64,000 nucleotides of DNA from Bdellovibrio sp. 22V (GCF_030169785.1 NZ_CP125854.1:3162001-3226000), one strand, 5' to 3'. Shown: positions 9,184 to 18,206, counted from the stretch's first letter. Program-made: numbers and translations. The notes: generated by a model not told the origin, from the sequence alone.

Positions 9184-10056
9184 TTAGGTAGCCTCGTTGG
9201 CCATTTGAATAAGGTATTGACCATAGCGGTTCTTTTTCAACGGCTCCGCTAGTTTAAGCACCTGCTCTTTAGAAATATACCCCATGCGGAAACCGACTTC
9301 TTCAGGCGCTGCTACCTTTAAACCTTGTCTGTGCTCAATGGTTTGAATGAACATACTGGCCTCAAGCAAGCTTTCGTGAGTTCCTGTATCTAACCAAGCA
9401 TATCCGCGTCCCATCGTGTGAACGTTCAGCAATCCTTTCTCAAGGTAAATCCGATTGAGATCCGTAATTTCAAGTTCTCCACGTGCTGAAGGCTTAAGTG
9501 ACTTCGCATACTCAACTACTTTGTTGTCGTAAAAATAAAGTCCCGTGACTGCAAAACTTGATTTTGGAATGCTGGGTTTTTCTTCAATTGACTTTGCTCG
9601 CCCTTCGGAATCGAATTCAACGACACCGTAGCGTTCTGGATCTTGAACCTTATAGGCAAATACGCATGCTCCATTTTTTAAACTGGCGGCCTGCTGCAAA
9701 AGTTTACTGAATCCTTGACCATGAAAAATATTATCACCAAGAACAAGAGCACACTCATCCCCGGCAATAAACTTTTCACCAATAAGAAACGCTTGTGCTA
9801 GACCATCCGGGGAAGGCTGAACTGCGTAGGAGATTTTGATTCCCCACTGATTTCCATTTCCAAGAAGCTGCTCGAAGCGAGGTGTATCCTGCGGTGTCGA
9901 GATTACCAAAATGTCTTTAATTCCTGCCAACATTAGTGTCGTTAGCGGATAAAAAATCATGGGCTTATCGTAAATAGGAAGAAGCTGCTTACTAACGACG
10001 GTAGTGGCCGGATAGAGGCGCGTTCCAGAACCTCCTGCTAAAATAATACCCTTCAT
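9184..10056 (-). CDS. rfbA: Glucose-1-phosphate thymidylyltransferase
   Basis: A 290-residue enzyme that makes dTDP-glucose from dTTP and glucose-1-phosphate. The nucleotidyltransferase signature [14 protein letters not shown] begins at residue 3, followed by [17 protein letters not shown], and later [12 protein letters not shown] and EEKPSIPKS. The frame stays open upstream, but the ATG at 10056 is the correct start. It overlaps the rfbB stop as ATGA, and GGAGGAAGA within the end of rfbB serves as its ribosome binding site. Confidence 0.95.
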   Translation of the reverse strand: MKGIILAGGSGTRLYPATTVVSKQLLPIYDKPMIFYPLTTLMLAGIKDILVISTPQDTPRFEQLLGNGNQWGIKISYAVQPSPDGLAQAFLIGEKFIAGDECALVLGDNIFHGQGFSKLLQQAASLKNGACVFAYKVQDPERYGVVEFDSEGRAKSIEEKPSIPKSSFAVTGLYFYDNKVVEYAKSLKPSARGELEITDLNRIYLEKGLLNVHTMGRGYAWLDTGTHESLLEASMFIQTIEHRQGLKVAAPEEVGFRMGYISKEQVLKLAEPLKKNRYGQYLIQMANEAT

Positions 10057-11117
10057 TTTCTTCCTCCATAGTTTTTGTCCACCCACTCTCGGTACGTACC
10101 GGAGGTAATATTTTTCACCCAAGCGTCGTTTTCCAAATACCAAGTAATTGTCTTTTTCAGACCTGATTCAAAGTTTTCTTTTGGTTTCCATCCTAGCTCT
10201 TTTTCGATCTTCGTGGCATCAATCGCATAACGCTTATCGTGCCCAGGACGATCCGTGACAAAAACTTTTTGAATCGCGTAACTTTTACCGTCGCTACGCG
10301 GGCGAAGCTGATCAAGCGCAGCGCAGATAGTATCAACGACCTCAATATTTCTTTTCTCGTTCCACCCGCCGACGTTGTAGGTTTCTCCAAGACGACCTTT
10401 CTCGAGAACAAGCTCAATGGCTTCACAGTGGTCAATCACATAGAGCCAATCACGAATGTTAGAACCATCTCCGTAGATCGGAAGACTTTTACCACTCAAA
10501 GCATTGTGAATAATGATAGGTATTAACTTTTCCGGAAACTGCAGCGGACCATAGTTGTTTGAACAATTTGTCGTGAGCACGGGCAATCCGTACGTGTGAT
10601 AATAGGCTCTTACCAAGTGATCGCTTGCGGCTTTGGAGGCAGAATAGGGACTATTGGGAGCGTAGGGAGTCGTTTCGGAGAATGCCGGATCTCGAGGCTC
10701 TAAACTTCCATAAACTTCGTCAGTTGAAACGTGTAAAAATCTGAAGGACTGCTTGTCCATTTCAGAAAGCTCACGCCAATACCCTAATGCAGCTTGAAGC
10801 AACGAGAAGGTTCCAACAATATTCGTTTGAACGAAATCGCCAGGTCCATGAATAGATCGATCAACATGACTTTCGGCGGCAAAATTCAGAATTGCTCGGG
10901 GTTTGTGTTTTTTGAATAGCTCTTCAACACTTTTTTGATCACAAATATCGACACGAGCAAAGTGATAATTAGGATTTGATTCGACCGTCTTAAGACTCTC
11001 TATATTCCCAGCATATGTTAATTTATCAATGTTAAGAACGGCTTCATTATTCTTAGTTAACCAATTCAAGATAAAATTCGACCCGATAAAGCCTGCACCA
11101 CCAGTCACGAAGATCAT
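10053..11117 (-). CDS. rfbB: dTDP-glucose 4,6-dehydratase
   Basis: A 354-residue extended SDR that converts dTDP-glucose to dTDP-4-keto-6-deoxyglucose. The NAD motif is [11 protein letters not shown] at residues 5-15, the catalytic acid pair lies in STDEVYG, and the tyrosine and lysine lie in [25 protein letters not shown] and [15 protein letters not shown] match the sugar-nucleotide binding half. Its ATG overlaps the stop of the upstream GT2 gene (ATGA). Length and motifs are ordinary for RmlB. Confidence 0.95.
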   Translation of the reverse strand: MIFVTGGAGFIGSNFILNWLTKNNEAVLNIDKLTYAGNIESLKTVESNPNYHFARVDICDQKSVEELFKKHKPRAILNFAAESHVDRSIHGPGDFVQTNIVGTFSLLQAALGYWRELSEMDKQSFRFLHVSTDEVYGSLEPRDPAFSETTPYAPNSPYSASKAASDHLVRAYYHTYGLPVLTTNCSNNYGPLQFPEKLIPIIIHNALSGKSLPIYGDGSNIRDWLYVIDHCEAIELVLEKGRLGETYNVGGWNEKRNIEVVDTICAALDQLRPRSDGKSYAIQKVFVTDRPGHDKRYAIDATKIEKELGWKPKENFESGLKKTITWYLENDAWVKNITSGTYREWVDKNYGGRK

Positions 11118-12007
11118 TTCTCTATCCTTTTTTCTAACTCTTTAAGTCCAAAATTTGTAACGTAGGTTTTTGTTTTCTTAAGCTCAGCAAACTTAGCTTC
11201 ATTCGTGGCCGAGCGAGACAAAAGCTTATGATATAGATGATATTGTACTCCCTGAAAACACATTGGTATTGGAGTAACCCCTATGCCAGAAAGTCGAAAG
11301 TCAACATCTGAATCTTCTCCGATTCCCGGCATATGATAACTCATATCAAACCCATTGACGGCCAAAAGGTCCTTTTTGAAAACAGAGAAATTGCAGCCCA
11401 CAATTCCTCTGGGTTTACGATTGAGAATCTTGTAAAGCCAAGGTGACTGAACTCGAAAACCTTTGATACTGTTATTATCTTTCATCCATGCCATTGTAAG
11501 AAAGAGCCACCACCAGTTTTTTTGTAGGTAACCTTGTTTGATTTTCTCGGGAGATAAACTTTTCGTTACTTGGGGAGTTAGGTTCACTCTTCGTCCCGCG
11601 AGCGTATGCCCTTCGATTTTATTATTCCAGTGGTCTTCCAAAAACTTCGGATGCAAAACACAATCTGCATCAATGAAGACAAAGTACTCAGATGTTGCCC
11701 TTAAAACACCCCTGTTCAAAGCTTCATTCTTATAAAACCCACGATCTGGATGCCAAATATGCAGTACAGGAACTGTTGAATCTTTGTATATTTCCTTTAA
11801 CGCCTGTACTGCATCTTCTCGAGAACCATCATCACAGATGATGAGCTCAAAATTCTTTAAGGTTTGGGTCTCAATAGACGCGAAGACTTTTCCAAAAAAA
11901 TCCACGTTATTGTAAAATGCAATGAAAAGCGTCAGACTCGGACTATCGCCTTTTCGTAGACGGCCTTCATAGGCCATATTATGAAAACTTTTAACTTCAA
12001 TACTCAT
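11114..12007 (-). CDS. GT2 family glycosyltransferase
   Basis: A 297-residue GT-A fold glycosyltransferase that heads the rhamnose operon. LTLFIAFYNN near 27, ELIICDDGSREDAVQAL near 50 and the metal-binding FIDADCVLHP near 112 are the usual GT2 nucleotide and DXD motifs. The GCNFSVFKKDLLAVNGFDM and GEDSDVDFRLSGIG segments are the galactosyltransferase-like acceptor half. The chosen ATG has AGGTGG just upstream; a GTG two codons earlier is less likely. Operon position suggests it uses dTDP-rhamnose or acts on the same glycan, which is inference. Confidence 0.85.
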   Translation of the reverse strand: MSIEVKSFHNMAYEGRLRKGDSPSLTLFIAFYNNVDFFGKVFASIETQTLKNFELIICDDGSREDAVQALKEIYKDSTVPVLHIWHPDRGFYKNEALNRGVLRATSEYFVFIDADCVLHPKFLEDHWNNKIEGHTLAGRRVNLTPQVTKSLSPEKIKQGYLQKNWWWLFLTMAWMKDNNSIKGFRVQSPWLYKILNRKPRGIVGCNFSVFKKDLLAVNGFDMSYHMPGIGEDSDVDFRLSGIGVTPIPMCFQGVQYHLYHKLLSRSATNEAKFAELKKTKTYVTNFGLKELEKRIEK

Positions 12008-12091
12008 CGCCACCTAAGATAGCGAATGTGCTTATAAAATTAAACCAATATCGCTTTTCGACGCTGCGACGTGCAGAGGTCAAGATCCAAG

Positions 12092-13306
12092 CTATCTTAT
12101 ATCCGGTGCCTTAGGAATAAGGCCGATAAATGGGAACAATGCTATCATTTCGAAGCTCTGAACAGACGTATAAAAAACAAACATCACGCTGTGGGCAATC
12201 ATGAGTAAAAAAACAGTGCCTGACCAGAGGTCACGGGTCCTATGCCAATTTTTAAACATTAAGAAAAATGCCCCAAAATATATTCCCCAAAAAATGATTG
12301 CGAAAATTGCGCCCATCTGCACAAACATAGCTAAGTAACTAGAATGGTGATCTCGAAAGCTAAACTGATCAGTTATATACTTTTCCTTGTATCCAGGCTT
12401 TGAATCCACAAAAGTTCTTAAATAGCGTTCAGAGTTCTCAAATCCAGTACCAAACCATGGTTGCCCCCAAAAAAACTCGGCGCCAACTTTCCACATATAT
12501 AGCCGTGCTTCGTTCGACGCATCTGTTGACGTGACTCGGCCATTCGCACTTTGTATATTAAGTACTGATGCTAATCGATCTCTCATGCCTTCATTAAAGG
12601 AGAGCATAACTATTAATAGAAATGCCATAACCATAGAAAATTTGAACAATCGAGGAAAAAAAAGTACCATTAAGAAAACACTTACTCCTGCGCTGATCCA
12701 TGGAGCTCGTGTATTCGATAAAATGAGACTTACCTCCGCCATTAATGCCAGTATCTGAAAGATAATTACGTATTTTCGTTTTCGCTGTCTATCGAAGTAC
12801 AATACCATCGCTAACAAACCGAGAATTGCAGAGACCAGGAAGACTCCCCAGCGACTAATATCCCAAAAACTTCTCACCCTTACATCGGAGTCGAACACAC
12901 CGTTAAAATCTTTGAAAAAAATTAAATATGATTGAACACACGCAAAAAGCAGACTGATGCAAAGGGTAACTAGAACGATTTTTTGATCGTCCTTTCTTTT
13001 TGATACAACATAGGCTGGAAGCACAAAAAGAGGCCATGGCCAAGAAATGAGCACCTTAAAAGCCGATTCAGTTCCGCCTAGTGAAAAAAAACTAAGCAGG
13101 ATTGCGAGAGGATAAAGAAAAACAATCAATAAAAGCCCTTTTCGCTCTCTCCAAAGCACTCCCCACTCAATAATGATGCATGACAACAAAAGAAGGAAAG
13201 TACCCGCAATAGAGAGTCCACTCTTAGACACAAATACCGATAGACAACACAAAACTAAGGTAATTTGCCAAAGCAATCTAAAAAATCGGTTCTCAAGCTT
13301 AATCAC
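12092..13306 (-). CDS. O-antigen ligase/polymerase family membrane protein (Wzy_C domain)
   Basis: A 404-residue polytopic membrane protein with about eleven hydrophobic segments. The Wzy_C core is visible: LSNTRAPWISAGVSVF after a helix, an EARLYMWKVGAEFFWGQPWFGTGFENSERY loop (read in parts, residues ~265-295), and FRDHHSSYLAMFVQMG, where WaaL proteins have the conserved histidine. It starts with GTG preceded by GGGGTG. It lies upstream of the GT2-rfb operon on the same strand with an 84-base gap. With the protein at 85-1416 it gives the cluster two candidates for polymerase and ligase; which is which is not resolvable here. Confidence 0.8.
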   Translation of the reverse strand: MIKLENRFFRLLWQITLVLCCLSVFVSKSGLSIAGTFLLLLSCIIIEWGVLWRERKGLLLIVFLYPLAILLSFFSLGGTESAFKVLISWPWPLFVLPAYVVSKRKDDQKIVLVTLCISLLFACVQSYLIFFKDFNGVFDSDVRVRSFWDISRWGVFLVSAILGLLAMVLYFDRQRKRKYVIIFQILALMAEVSLILSNTRAPWISAGVSVFLMVLFFPRLFKFSMVMAFLLIVMLSFNEGMRDRLASVLNIQSANGRVTSTDASNEARLYMWKVGAEFFWGQPWFGTGFENSERYLRTFVDSKPGYKEKYITDQFSFRDHHSSYLAMFVQMGAIFAIIFWGIYFGAFFLMFKNWHRTRDLWSGTVFLLMIAHSVMFVFYTSVQSFEMIALFPFIGLIPKAPDIR

Positions 13307-13731
13307 AGCACCCCACTACCACCTAATCCACTCTCCCCAAAGGGCCTACTGCGACACTAAAGGACCCGCTCTGTATAATCCATCGAAAGCTCTCGTCGGC
13401 CAATATAAATTATTTAACTTAAGGTATCTTCACAGCATCTTCCACAGAAATATTATGCTTTAATAAAACGTCCGTATATTTTTTCAGGATTTAGCAGTAG
13501 CAGATTTCTGATTCGATCCTCACAGAATTCAAAAACTATTGACCAAGAAACCCAATAAATTCCTATTAAAATAAAGTCCCAATTGAAACTCTATCCTTTT
13601 TCACCACCTTGGCGCATGGTATAAAAAATAACTTTTTTACCCAATTTGCGAGCGCCGCGTAGCATATTTTACGATTACCGCTTTTAGTATACATGTAGAA
13701 GTTTAATAACGAAGCTAATCAGGATTCATTA
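13307..13731. promoter_or_regulatory. 425-base divergent intergenic region with two candidate plus-strand promoters
   Basis: This is the longest gene-free stretch in the window. GCGACA (13351-13356) and a perfect TATAAT (13374-13379) are 17 bases apart. A second candidate has TTTTTC (13597-13602) and an extended -10 TGG-TATAAA (13617-13625) with 17-base spacing. The first would give a leader of about 345 bases before the GNAT gene, the second about 105. No credible ORF, tRNA, terminator hairpin or direct repeat was seen. A promoter for the minus-strand ligase gene should also be here but was not recognised. Confidence 0.4.
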
Positions 13732-14466
13732 ATGACATGGTCACTTACACCATCCCCACTTGAAAGCGAGAGATTTGGAATTCGAGCGGGAAAACTGACG
13801 GTACAATCAACAAAAGATATTCCAGAAGCGCTTTCAAAAGCGAAAGATCTTAATCTTAACTTCATTTCCGCGCGCGTAGAAACACAAAACATATCTCTCG
13901 TTCAAGAGCTCGAATTCGCCGGATTCTTTTTAACAGATACACTTGTATATTATAGAAAAAAGATTACGGAGAACAGCGTCTTTAACCTCTCCAAGAAAGA
14001 CTATGTTGTCAGACTTGCTACTGAATCAGACTATGAACAAATTTCGAAGGTCAGCTCATTAGCCTTCAAGGGCTATATCGGCCACTACCACGCCGATCCC
14101 CGCTTATCTAAAGAAAAGGCAGATGAAGTTTACGTTGATTGGGTGAAACGATCCTGTCATGAAAAATTCCTTGCGGATGCCATTTATGTAACTGAAGAGA
14201 ACGGTCAGATAACTTCATTTGCAACTATGAAAAAAGAGGGATCGACTGCAGAAGGAGTGCTTTTTGGAGTTCATCCTGAACACCAAGGAAAAGGGATCTA
14301 TAGAGAGTTGATCGTAGCTTCAATGATCTGGGCGCAGAAGAATGCCTGTGACGAAATCAAATATTCAACTCAAATAAATAACGTTGCCGTCCAAAAGGTA
14401 TGGACTCGCGAAGGATGTGAAATCCACAACTCCTATTACACCTTCCATTATTGGGCGGATAAGTAA
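13732..14466 (+). CDS. GNAT family N-acetyltransferase, WecD-like
   Basis: A 244-residue acyltransferase with a two-part layout. Residues 1-80 contain FISARVETQNISLVQELEFAGFFLTDTLVYYRK, split over a helix-strand pair, as in WecD-type sugar N-acetyltransferases. Residues 90-244 are a GNAT domain with VLFGVHPEHQGKGIYRELI, the acetyl-CoA pyrophosphate-binding loop. WecD acetylates dTDP-4-amino-4,6-dideoxygalactose, so acetylation of a dTDP-amino sugar is plausible. However, no sugar aminotransferase lies in the window. The gene is followed 2 bases later by a GtrB-like transferase in an apparent three-gene operon. Confidence 0.75.
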   Translation: MTWSLTPSPLESERFGIRAGKLTVQSTKDIPEALSKAKDLNLNFISARVETQNISLVQELEFAGFFLTDTLVYYRKKITENSVFNLSKKDYVVRLATESDYEQISKVSSLAFKGYIGHYHADPRLSKEKADEVYVDWVKRSCHEKFLADAIYVTEENGQITSFATMKKEGSTAEGVLFGVHPEHQGKGIYRELIVASMIWAQKNACDEIKYSTQINNVAVQKVWTREGCEIHNSYYTFHYWADK

Positions 14467-14468
14467 AC

Positions 14469-15386
14469 ATGAAAATATCAGTAGTAATACCGACCTACGG
14501 AGCTCCAAATAGTTTAAGTGAACTCCACAGGCGTCTTGTAGCCGTATTTGCAAAGATTAAATGTGAATACGAAGTCATTTTTGTGAATGACGCTTGTCCC
14601 TTCGATTCATGGAGCAGAATAAAAGAGATTCAGGCTACAGATTCCAAAGTTATTGGCTTAAACTTGGTGCGCAATTTTGGACAACATGCCGCCATTGCTG
14701 CTGGACTTCAAGAAGCCAACGGAGACTGGATAACCGTCATGGATTGCGACTTACAGGATGATCCAAGTCAGATTGATAATCTTTTAGAAGTCGCTCAACG
14801 TGGATTCGATGTTGTTCTCGCACGTCGAGCAGAAAGAAAAGAGCGCCCTCTAAAAAGGCTACAGTCCTTTATATTTTATAAGACCTTATCTACATTTCTA
14901 GATGTAAAATTAGACCACCGTGTGGGTAACTATGGTCTGTATTCGAGACGAACAATCGATGCTGTAAATAGCATGGACGATCGTGTTCGCTTTTTCCCAT
15001 ATCTTGTTTCATGGTTAGGATTCCCGACCTCTTATGTTGACGTTACACAACACGAGAGGGAAGAAGGAAAATCGTCCTACACCTTTAGAAAGGCTCTAAA
15101 GCTAGCTTTTGACTTCGCTATTTCTTCGTCCAATAAACCTTTAATTTGGAGCGTTCAGCTTGGAGCCCTTTGCGCCTTAGGCTCTTTTACTTTAGGCATC
15201 GTGTATCTGGTTAGATATTTCACTTTAGGTCTTGCGCCGTCTGGATGGACAAGTCTGATTGTTACGATATTTTTTGCTACGGGAATCATTCTAATCAATC
15301 TTGGAATTCTGGGACTTTATCTTGCCCGAACTTACGATCAGACAAGACATCGCCCTACTTTTATAATTGGCGAAAAAATTTTTTAA
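14469..15386 (+). CDS. GtrB/DPM1-like polyprenyl-phosphate glycosyltransferase
   Basis: A 305-residue membrane-anchored GT2 enzyme. KISVVIPTYG at the start, EVIFVNDACPFDS near 38, NLVRNFGQHAAIAAGLQEA near 68 and VMDCDLQDDPSQI near 90 match the GtrB/ArnC/dolichol-phosphate-mannose synthase family, including the catalytic DLQDDP. Two C-terminal membrane helices (residues ~225-290) are typical of GtrB. It would load a sugar from a nucleotide donor onto polyprenyl phosphate on the cytoplasmic face. The GT-C enzyme encoded next is the natural user of such a lipid donor. A flippase (GtrA) is not seen beside it. Confidence 0.85.
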   Translation: MKISVVIPTYGAPNSLSELHRRLVAVFAKIKCEYEVIFVNDACPFDSWSRIKEIQATDSKVIGLNLVRNFGQHAAIAAGLQEANGDWITVMDCDLQDDPSQIDNLLEVAQRGFDVVLARRAERKERPLKRLQSFIFYKTLSTFLDVKLDHRVGNYGLYSRRTIDAVNSMDDRVRFFPYLVSWLGFPTSYVDVTQHEREEGKSSYTFRKALKLAFDFAISSSNKPLIWSVQLGALCALGSFTLGIVYLVRYFTLGLAPSGWTSLIVTIFFATGIILINLGILGLYLARTYDQTRHRPTFIIGEKIF

Positions 15387-15387
15387 G

Positions 15388-16806
15388 ATGAATGTCGCAT
15401 TTTTCGAAAAAAATAAAAATCGTATCTACACATTAGTACTTTCGTTACTTACGGCTCTATTTATCTATTCGTGTTTTCAAAGAGATATTAACGTCGATGA
15501 CGCTTGGCTTGCCGATCCTACATTTTGGCATGCAGAAGAAGGAATCATTAGAAGTGAAGCTTTGCGAGGGTGGGAAAAAGCCGAAGTCCAACTGTTTGCA
15601 ACACATAAACTCTGGGTTCTTAGCGGCTCACTTATCACGAAAGTTTTTGGATACGGTGTATATCCCCTTAAATCTTTGAGCTGCCTTTATTTGATCGCCT
15701 TGCTCTTGACGTGGGTTTACTTTTTAAATTACTGGAGAGTGGGTTCAAATACTAAATGGTTATTTGCGACTTTATTTCTGTCGAACTCGTTTTTTTTCGA
15801 GTATGGATTTATCTACCGTCCCGATATTGCACTCGCTTTTTATACATCTTGGATATTCTTTTTCCTAAACACATACCTGCAAAATAATAACAAAATGCTG
15901 ATTGTAGTCAGCGGCCTTATCGGCGCGATAGCCCTGGGACACCATTTAAACGGAGTTGTTATTATTGGCGCAGGAGTCTTTCTTCTCGCCTCCAGGAAAA
16001 AAACCTGGGCCCTCCTAGCTTTTGGTAGTCTGGCGTCTTTGGGATTTGCAATTCACCTCTCTGACGTCCGTAGCATCGCTGATTTACATCAATTTGGAAC
16101 GCAACTTTTTAACACTCAAGATATGCGTGGGGATCAGTCCGCTTTACGATATATCTGGAATCTTTTAGACGAGCAGCGACGGTATCTTCATTCTCCTCGA
16201 GAAGCCTCCGTGACTCTTCTTCTATTGGGTACGCTTTTTATCGCAAGAAAAGATATTTGGCTTCGCTACCGAGACATGGTTGTTTTTATCGGCTCTTTAG
16301 CCCTGTTATTGGCTCTTATTGCGCATGGTAAGACATCAAAATATCTCATTTTAATGATGCCATTCTTTTTGTTTTGGATTTCATTCTATGCGGCAAAAAC
16401 ATTTAAATCTAAAAAAGTCGCTTGGATCACTTTACTAACTCTTTACTTCGCATTTCAGATGACAAGAAACATAGAGATTTCTCGTTCCAAAGATACCCGA
16501 ACTCAAACCCTGCAATCTCTAACAAAAGAAATCCCTAATGGGTCAACACTTCTCGGCCCAATGGAAGGAGTCTTCTTCGCGTGGGACAAGTATCGCTATC
16601 AAGCATTTGAAGTGTACGAAATATTCGAACTGCGCAAAGTCATCACCTATGACAAACCGACTTTGTTAAAAATGCTGAACGAGTTTGGTACAGATGCCTT
16701 TATCTTGACTCCACGTATGCGGAAAAATTTTGGCGCGACGGAGGAGCCTTATGGCCCTTACAAGTTTATCCGCCAAGAGGGCGAATACTCACTATATCGC
16801 CGTTAG
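15388..16806 (+). CDS. GT-C (GT39-like) membrane glycosyltransferase
   Basis: A 472-residue protein with about ten membrane segments. The first periplasmic loop has INVDDAWLADPTFWHAEEG, where GT39/ArnT-like enzymes carry the catalytic aspartate, followed by HKLWVLSGSLITKVFGYGVYPLK. The C-terminal 90 residues look soluble. The ATG at 15388 lies one base after the GtrB-like stop; an upstream TTG is less likely. It probably uses the polyprenyl-phosphate sugar made by that neighbour. It ends in a 4-base convergent overlap with the next gene, exactly where base composition changes. Confidence 0.75.
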   Translation: MNVAFFEKNKNRIYTLVLSLLTALFIYSCFQRDINVDDAWLADPTFWHAEEGIIRSEALRGWEKAEVQLFATHKLWVLSGSLITKVFGYGVYPLKSLSCLYLIALLLTWVYFLNYWRVGSNTKWLFATLFLSNSFFFEYGFIYRPDIALAFYTSWIFFFLNTYLQNNNKMLIVVSGLIGAIALGHHLNGVVIIGAGVFLLASRKKTWALLAFGSLASLGFAIHLSDVRSIADLHQFGTQLFNTQDMRGDQSALRYIWNLLDEQRRYLHSPREASVTLLLLGTLFIARKDIWLRYRDMVVFIGSLALLLALIAHGKTSKYLILMMPFFLFWISFYAAKTFKSKKVAWITLLTLYFAFQMTRNIEISRSKDTRTQTLQSLTKEIPNGSTLLGPMEGVFFAWDKYRYQAFEVYEIFELRKVITYDKPTLLKMLNEFGTDAFILTPRMRKNFGATEEPYGPYKFIRQEGEYSLYRR

Positions 16807-17891
16807 GAGAAATACCCCCGCACCGAAGCACCCAACTGCTCCGGGCTCGAGTTGCCCGAGTAGTAATCCTGGTACCAGCGTGCGGTTTCGGTCAAAGCCT
16901 TCGTCAAGTCCCATTGGGGTTTCCAACCGAGTTGCTCGGCGGCGAGGTCGCCGCTCATTTGGCCGTGTAACGATAAAGTGCTGGGGCCCGCATCAGCGCC
17001 GCTCATTGAGGAGCGTGTGTCGCCCCAGATATGAGCAAACTCTTTCACCACTTCGCCGACGGACTCAAATTCGACGGCGGCAAGGTTGTATGTTTCCGCC
17101 AAGCGAGGGCCCTTATCAAACAAGGCCTGCGCAAGAGACAACAGCCCCGCCACTTGATCCAAGACATGAATCCACGGGCGCACGGAATGAGGGTTGCGAA
17201 CCTCAAAAGTTTTTTTACCGATAAAACTTTGCACCGCTTGCGAGATCAAAGAGTTCTCTGCGAAATCTCCGCCACCAATGGCAGACCCCATGCGAGCCGT
17301 TGCAATGGCCACTTTATGCTTGTTGTATTTAGCAGGAGTAAAGAAAGTCGAACGATAAGACAATGCCACAAATTCCGCACAAAGTTTTGCCGTCGGAAAA
17401 ACATCGCCCGCAGCGACTTTGTCGTTTTCCGTTGTCGCCCGATTGTCCGGTGTTCTTGCATAAACTTTATCCGAACCCGCAACTACTACAGAGCGTACAG
17501 ACGCTGTTTCGCGCAGCAACTCCATCAGGGTGCCAGTTCCCATCACGGATTTAGACAAAATCTCTAACGGTTTTTTCTCGGCGTCGGTCAACAGACCCAT
17601 CTCGCCCAAATGCAAAACAATATCGGCCTCCGCAAACTGCAAAGCCTGACGAAGAGTTTCTTCGTCACGCAGGTCGCCGTAGGTCATGGAGATTCTTTGG
17701 CCCAGATTTGCGAGATCAAAAAGGCGAACAGTCCCCGAGGAAGACACTGACTCCGTAGCTTCTGCAAAGCCGAAGACCTGCGCGCCAAGATGCTCAAGAC
17801 TAAGCGCAGTCCAGGCTCCCAGAAAATGTGTCGGATAAGTTAGAAAGACCCGCTTCCCCTTCCAAAACTCAGACGAAGTCGGAGATGACAT
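16803..17891 (-). CDS. RfbG-like (CDP-glucose 4,6-dehydratase-like) protein with altered active site
   Basis: A 362-residue protein that aligns along its length with CDP-glucose 4,6-dehydratase: FWKGKRVFLT at residue 9, a GTLMELLRE helix, SDKVYA, AKLCAEFVALSYRSTFF, IGGGDFAEN, VRNPHSVRPWIHVLD and QLGWKPQWDL. Several catalytic features differ from the family as I know it. The glycine-rich loop reads TYPTHFLGAW instead of TGHTGFKGSW, the threonine before SDK is glycine (AGSDK), and the catalytic tyrosine of the YxxxK motif is phenylalanine (DVFPTAK). It is thus probably not a working dehydratase, and may be a binding or scaffold relative. A tiny GNAT gene lies 3 bases upstream. Composition is richer in G+C than the glycan genes to its left. 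Confidence 0.75.
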   Translation of the reverse strand: MSSPTSSEFWKGKRVFLTYPTHFLGAWTALSLEHLGAQVFGFAEATESVSSSGTVRLFDLANLGQRISMTYGDLRDEETLRQALQFAEADIVLHLGEMGLLTDAEKKPLEILSKSVMGTGTLMELLRETASVRSVVVAGSDKVYARTPDNRATTENDKVAAGDVFPTAKLCAEFVALSYRSTFFTPAKYNKHKVAIATARMGSAIGGGDFAENSLISQAVQSFIGKKTFEVRNPHSVRPWIHVLDQVAGLLSLAQALFDKGPRLAETYNLAAVEFESVGEVVKEFAHIWGDTRSSMSGADAGPSTLSLHGQMSGDLAAEQLGWKPQWDLTKALTETARWYQDYYSGNSSPEQLGASVRGYFS

Positions 17892-17894
17892 TTT

Positions 17895-18206
17895 TTAAGC
17901 TCCTAAGAGACTTTGCTCAACACCCAAACCGCGATGCTCAGGGTGAACCCAGTGAGCCAAAACTTTCCCCTCGTAGTTCCAATAAAAACCAACGGGATCT
18001 GTTTCGTAAATCGCCACGCGCAATTGGCCTTTGCCTTCCGTTGCTTTCATCTTTAACAAAGTTTGCGCCAAAGAAGCCTGGTTCAGGCCTTCACTGGAAG
18101 CGGCGGGAATACAATGCTCTTCATAAAGACGGGCCAAAAGAGAAAGCTCTACAAGATTGTACAAAGATTCACGGACAAAATATTTATCAGAATGAAGAGA
18201 TGTCAT
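17895..18206 (-). CDS. Short GNAT-type acetyltransferase-like protein
   Basis: A 103-residue protein that ends right after AHWVHPEHRGLGVEQSLLGA, which matches the acetyl-CoA binding strand and R-G-x-G loop of GNAT enzymes. A full GNAT domain is about 140-150 residues, so the C-terminal strands and helix are missing. It could be a truncated gene or a minimal domain working with the RfbG-like protein encoded 3 bases downstream. The start is placed at the ATG at 18206; a TTG two codons upstream is less likely. Confidence 0.55.
   Translation of the reverse strand: MTSLHSDKYFVRESLYNLVELSLLARLYEEHCIPAASSEGLNQASLAQTLLKMKATEGKGQLRVAIYETDPVGFYWNYEGKVLAHWVHPEHRGLGVEQSLLGA

Noticed and set aside
13307-13731. 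JUMPstart/ops element for RfaH control of the O-antigen operon
   Set aside because: The GGCGGTAG core was not found on either strand of this gap.
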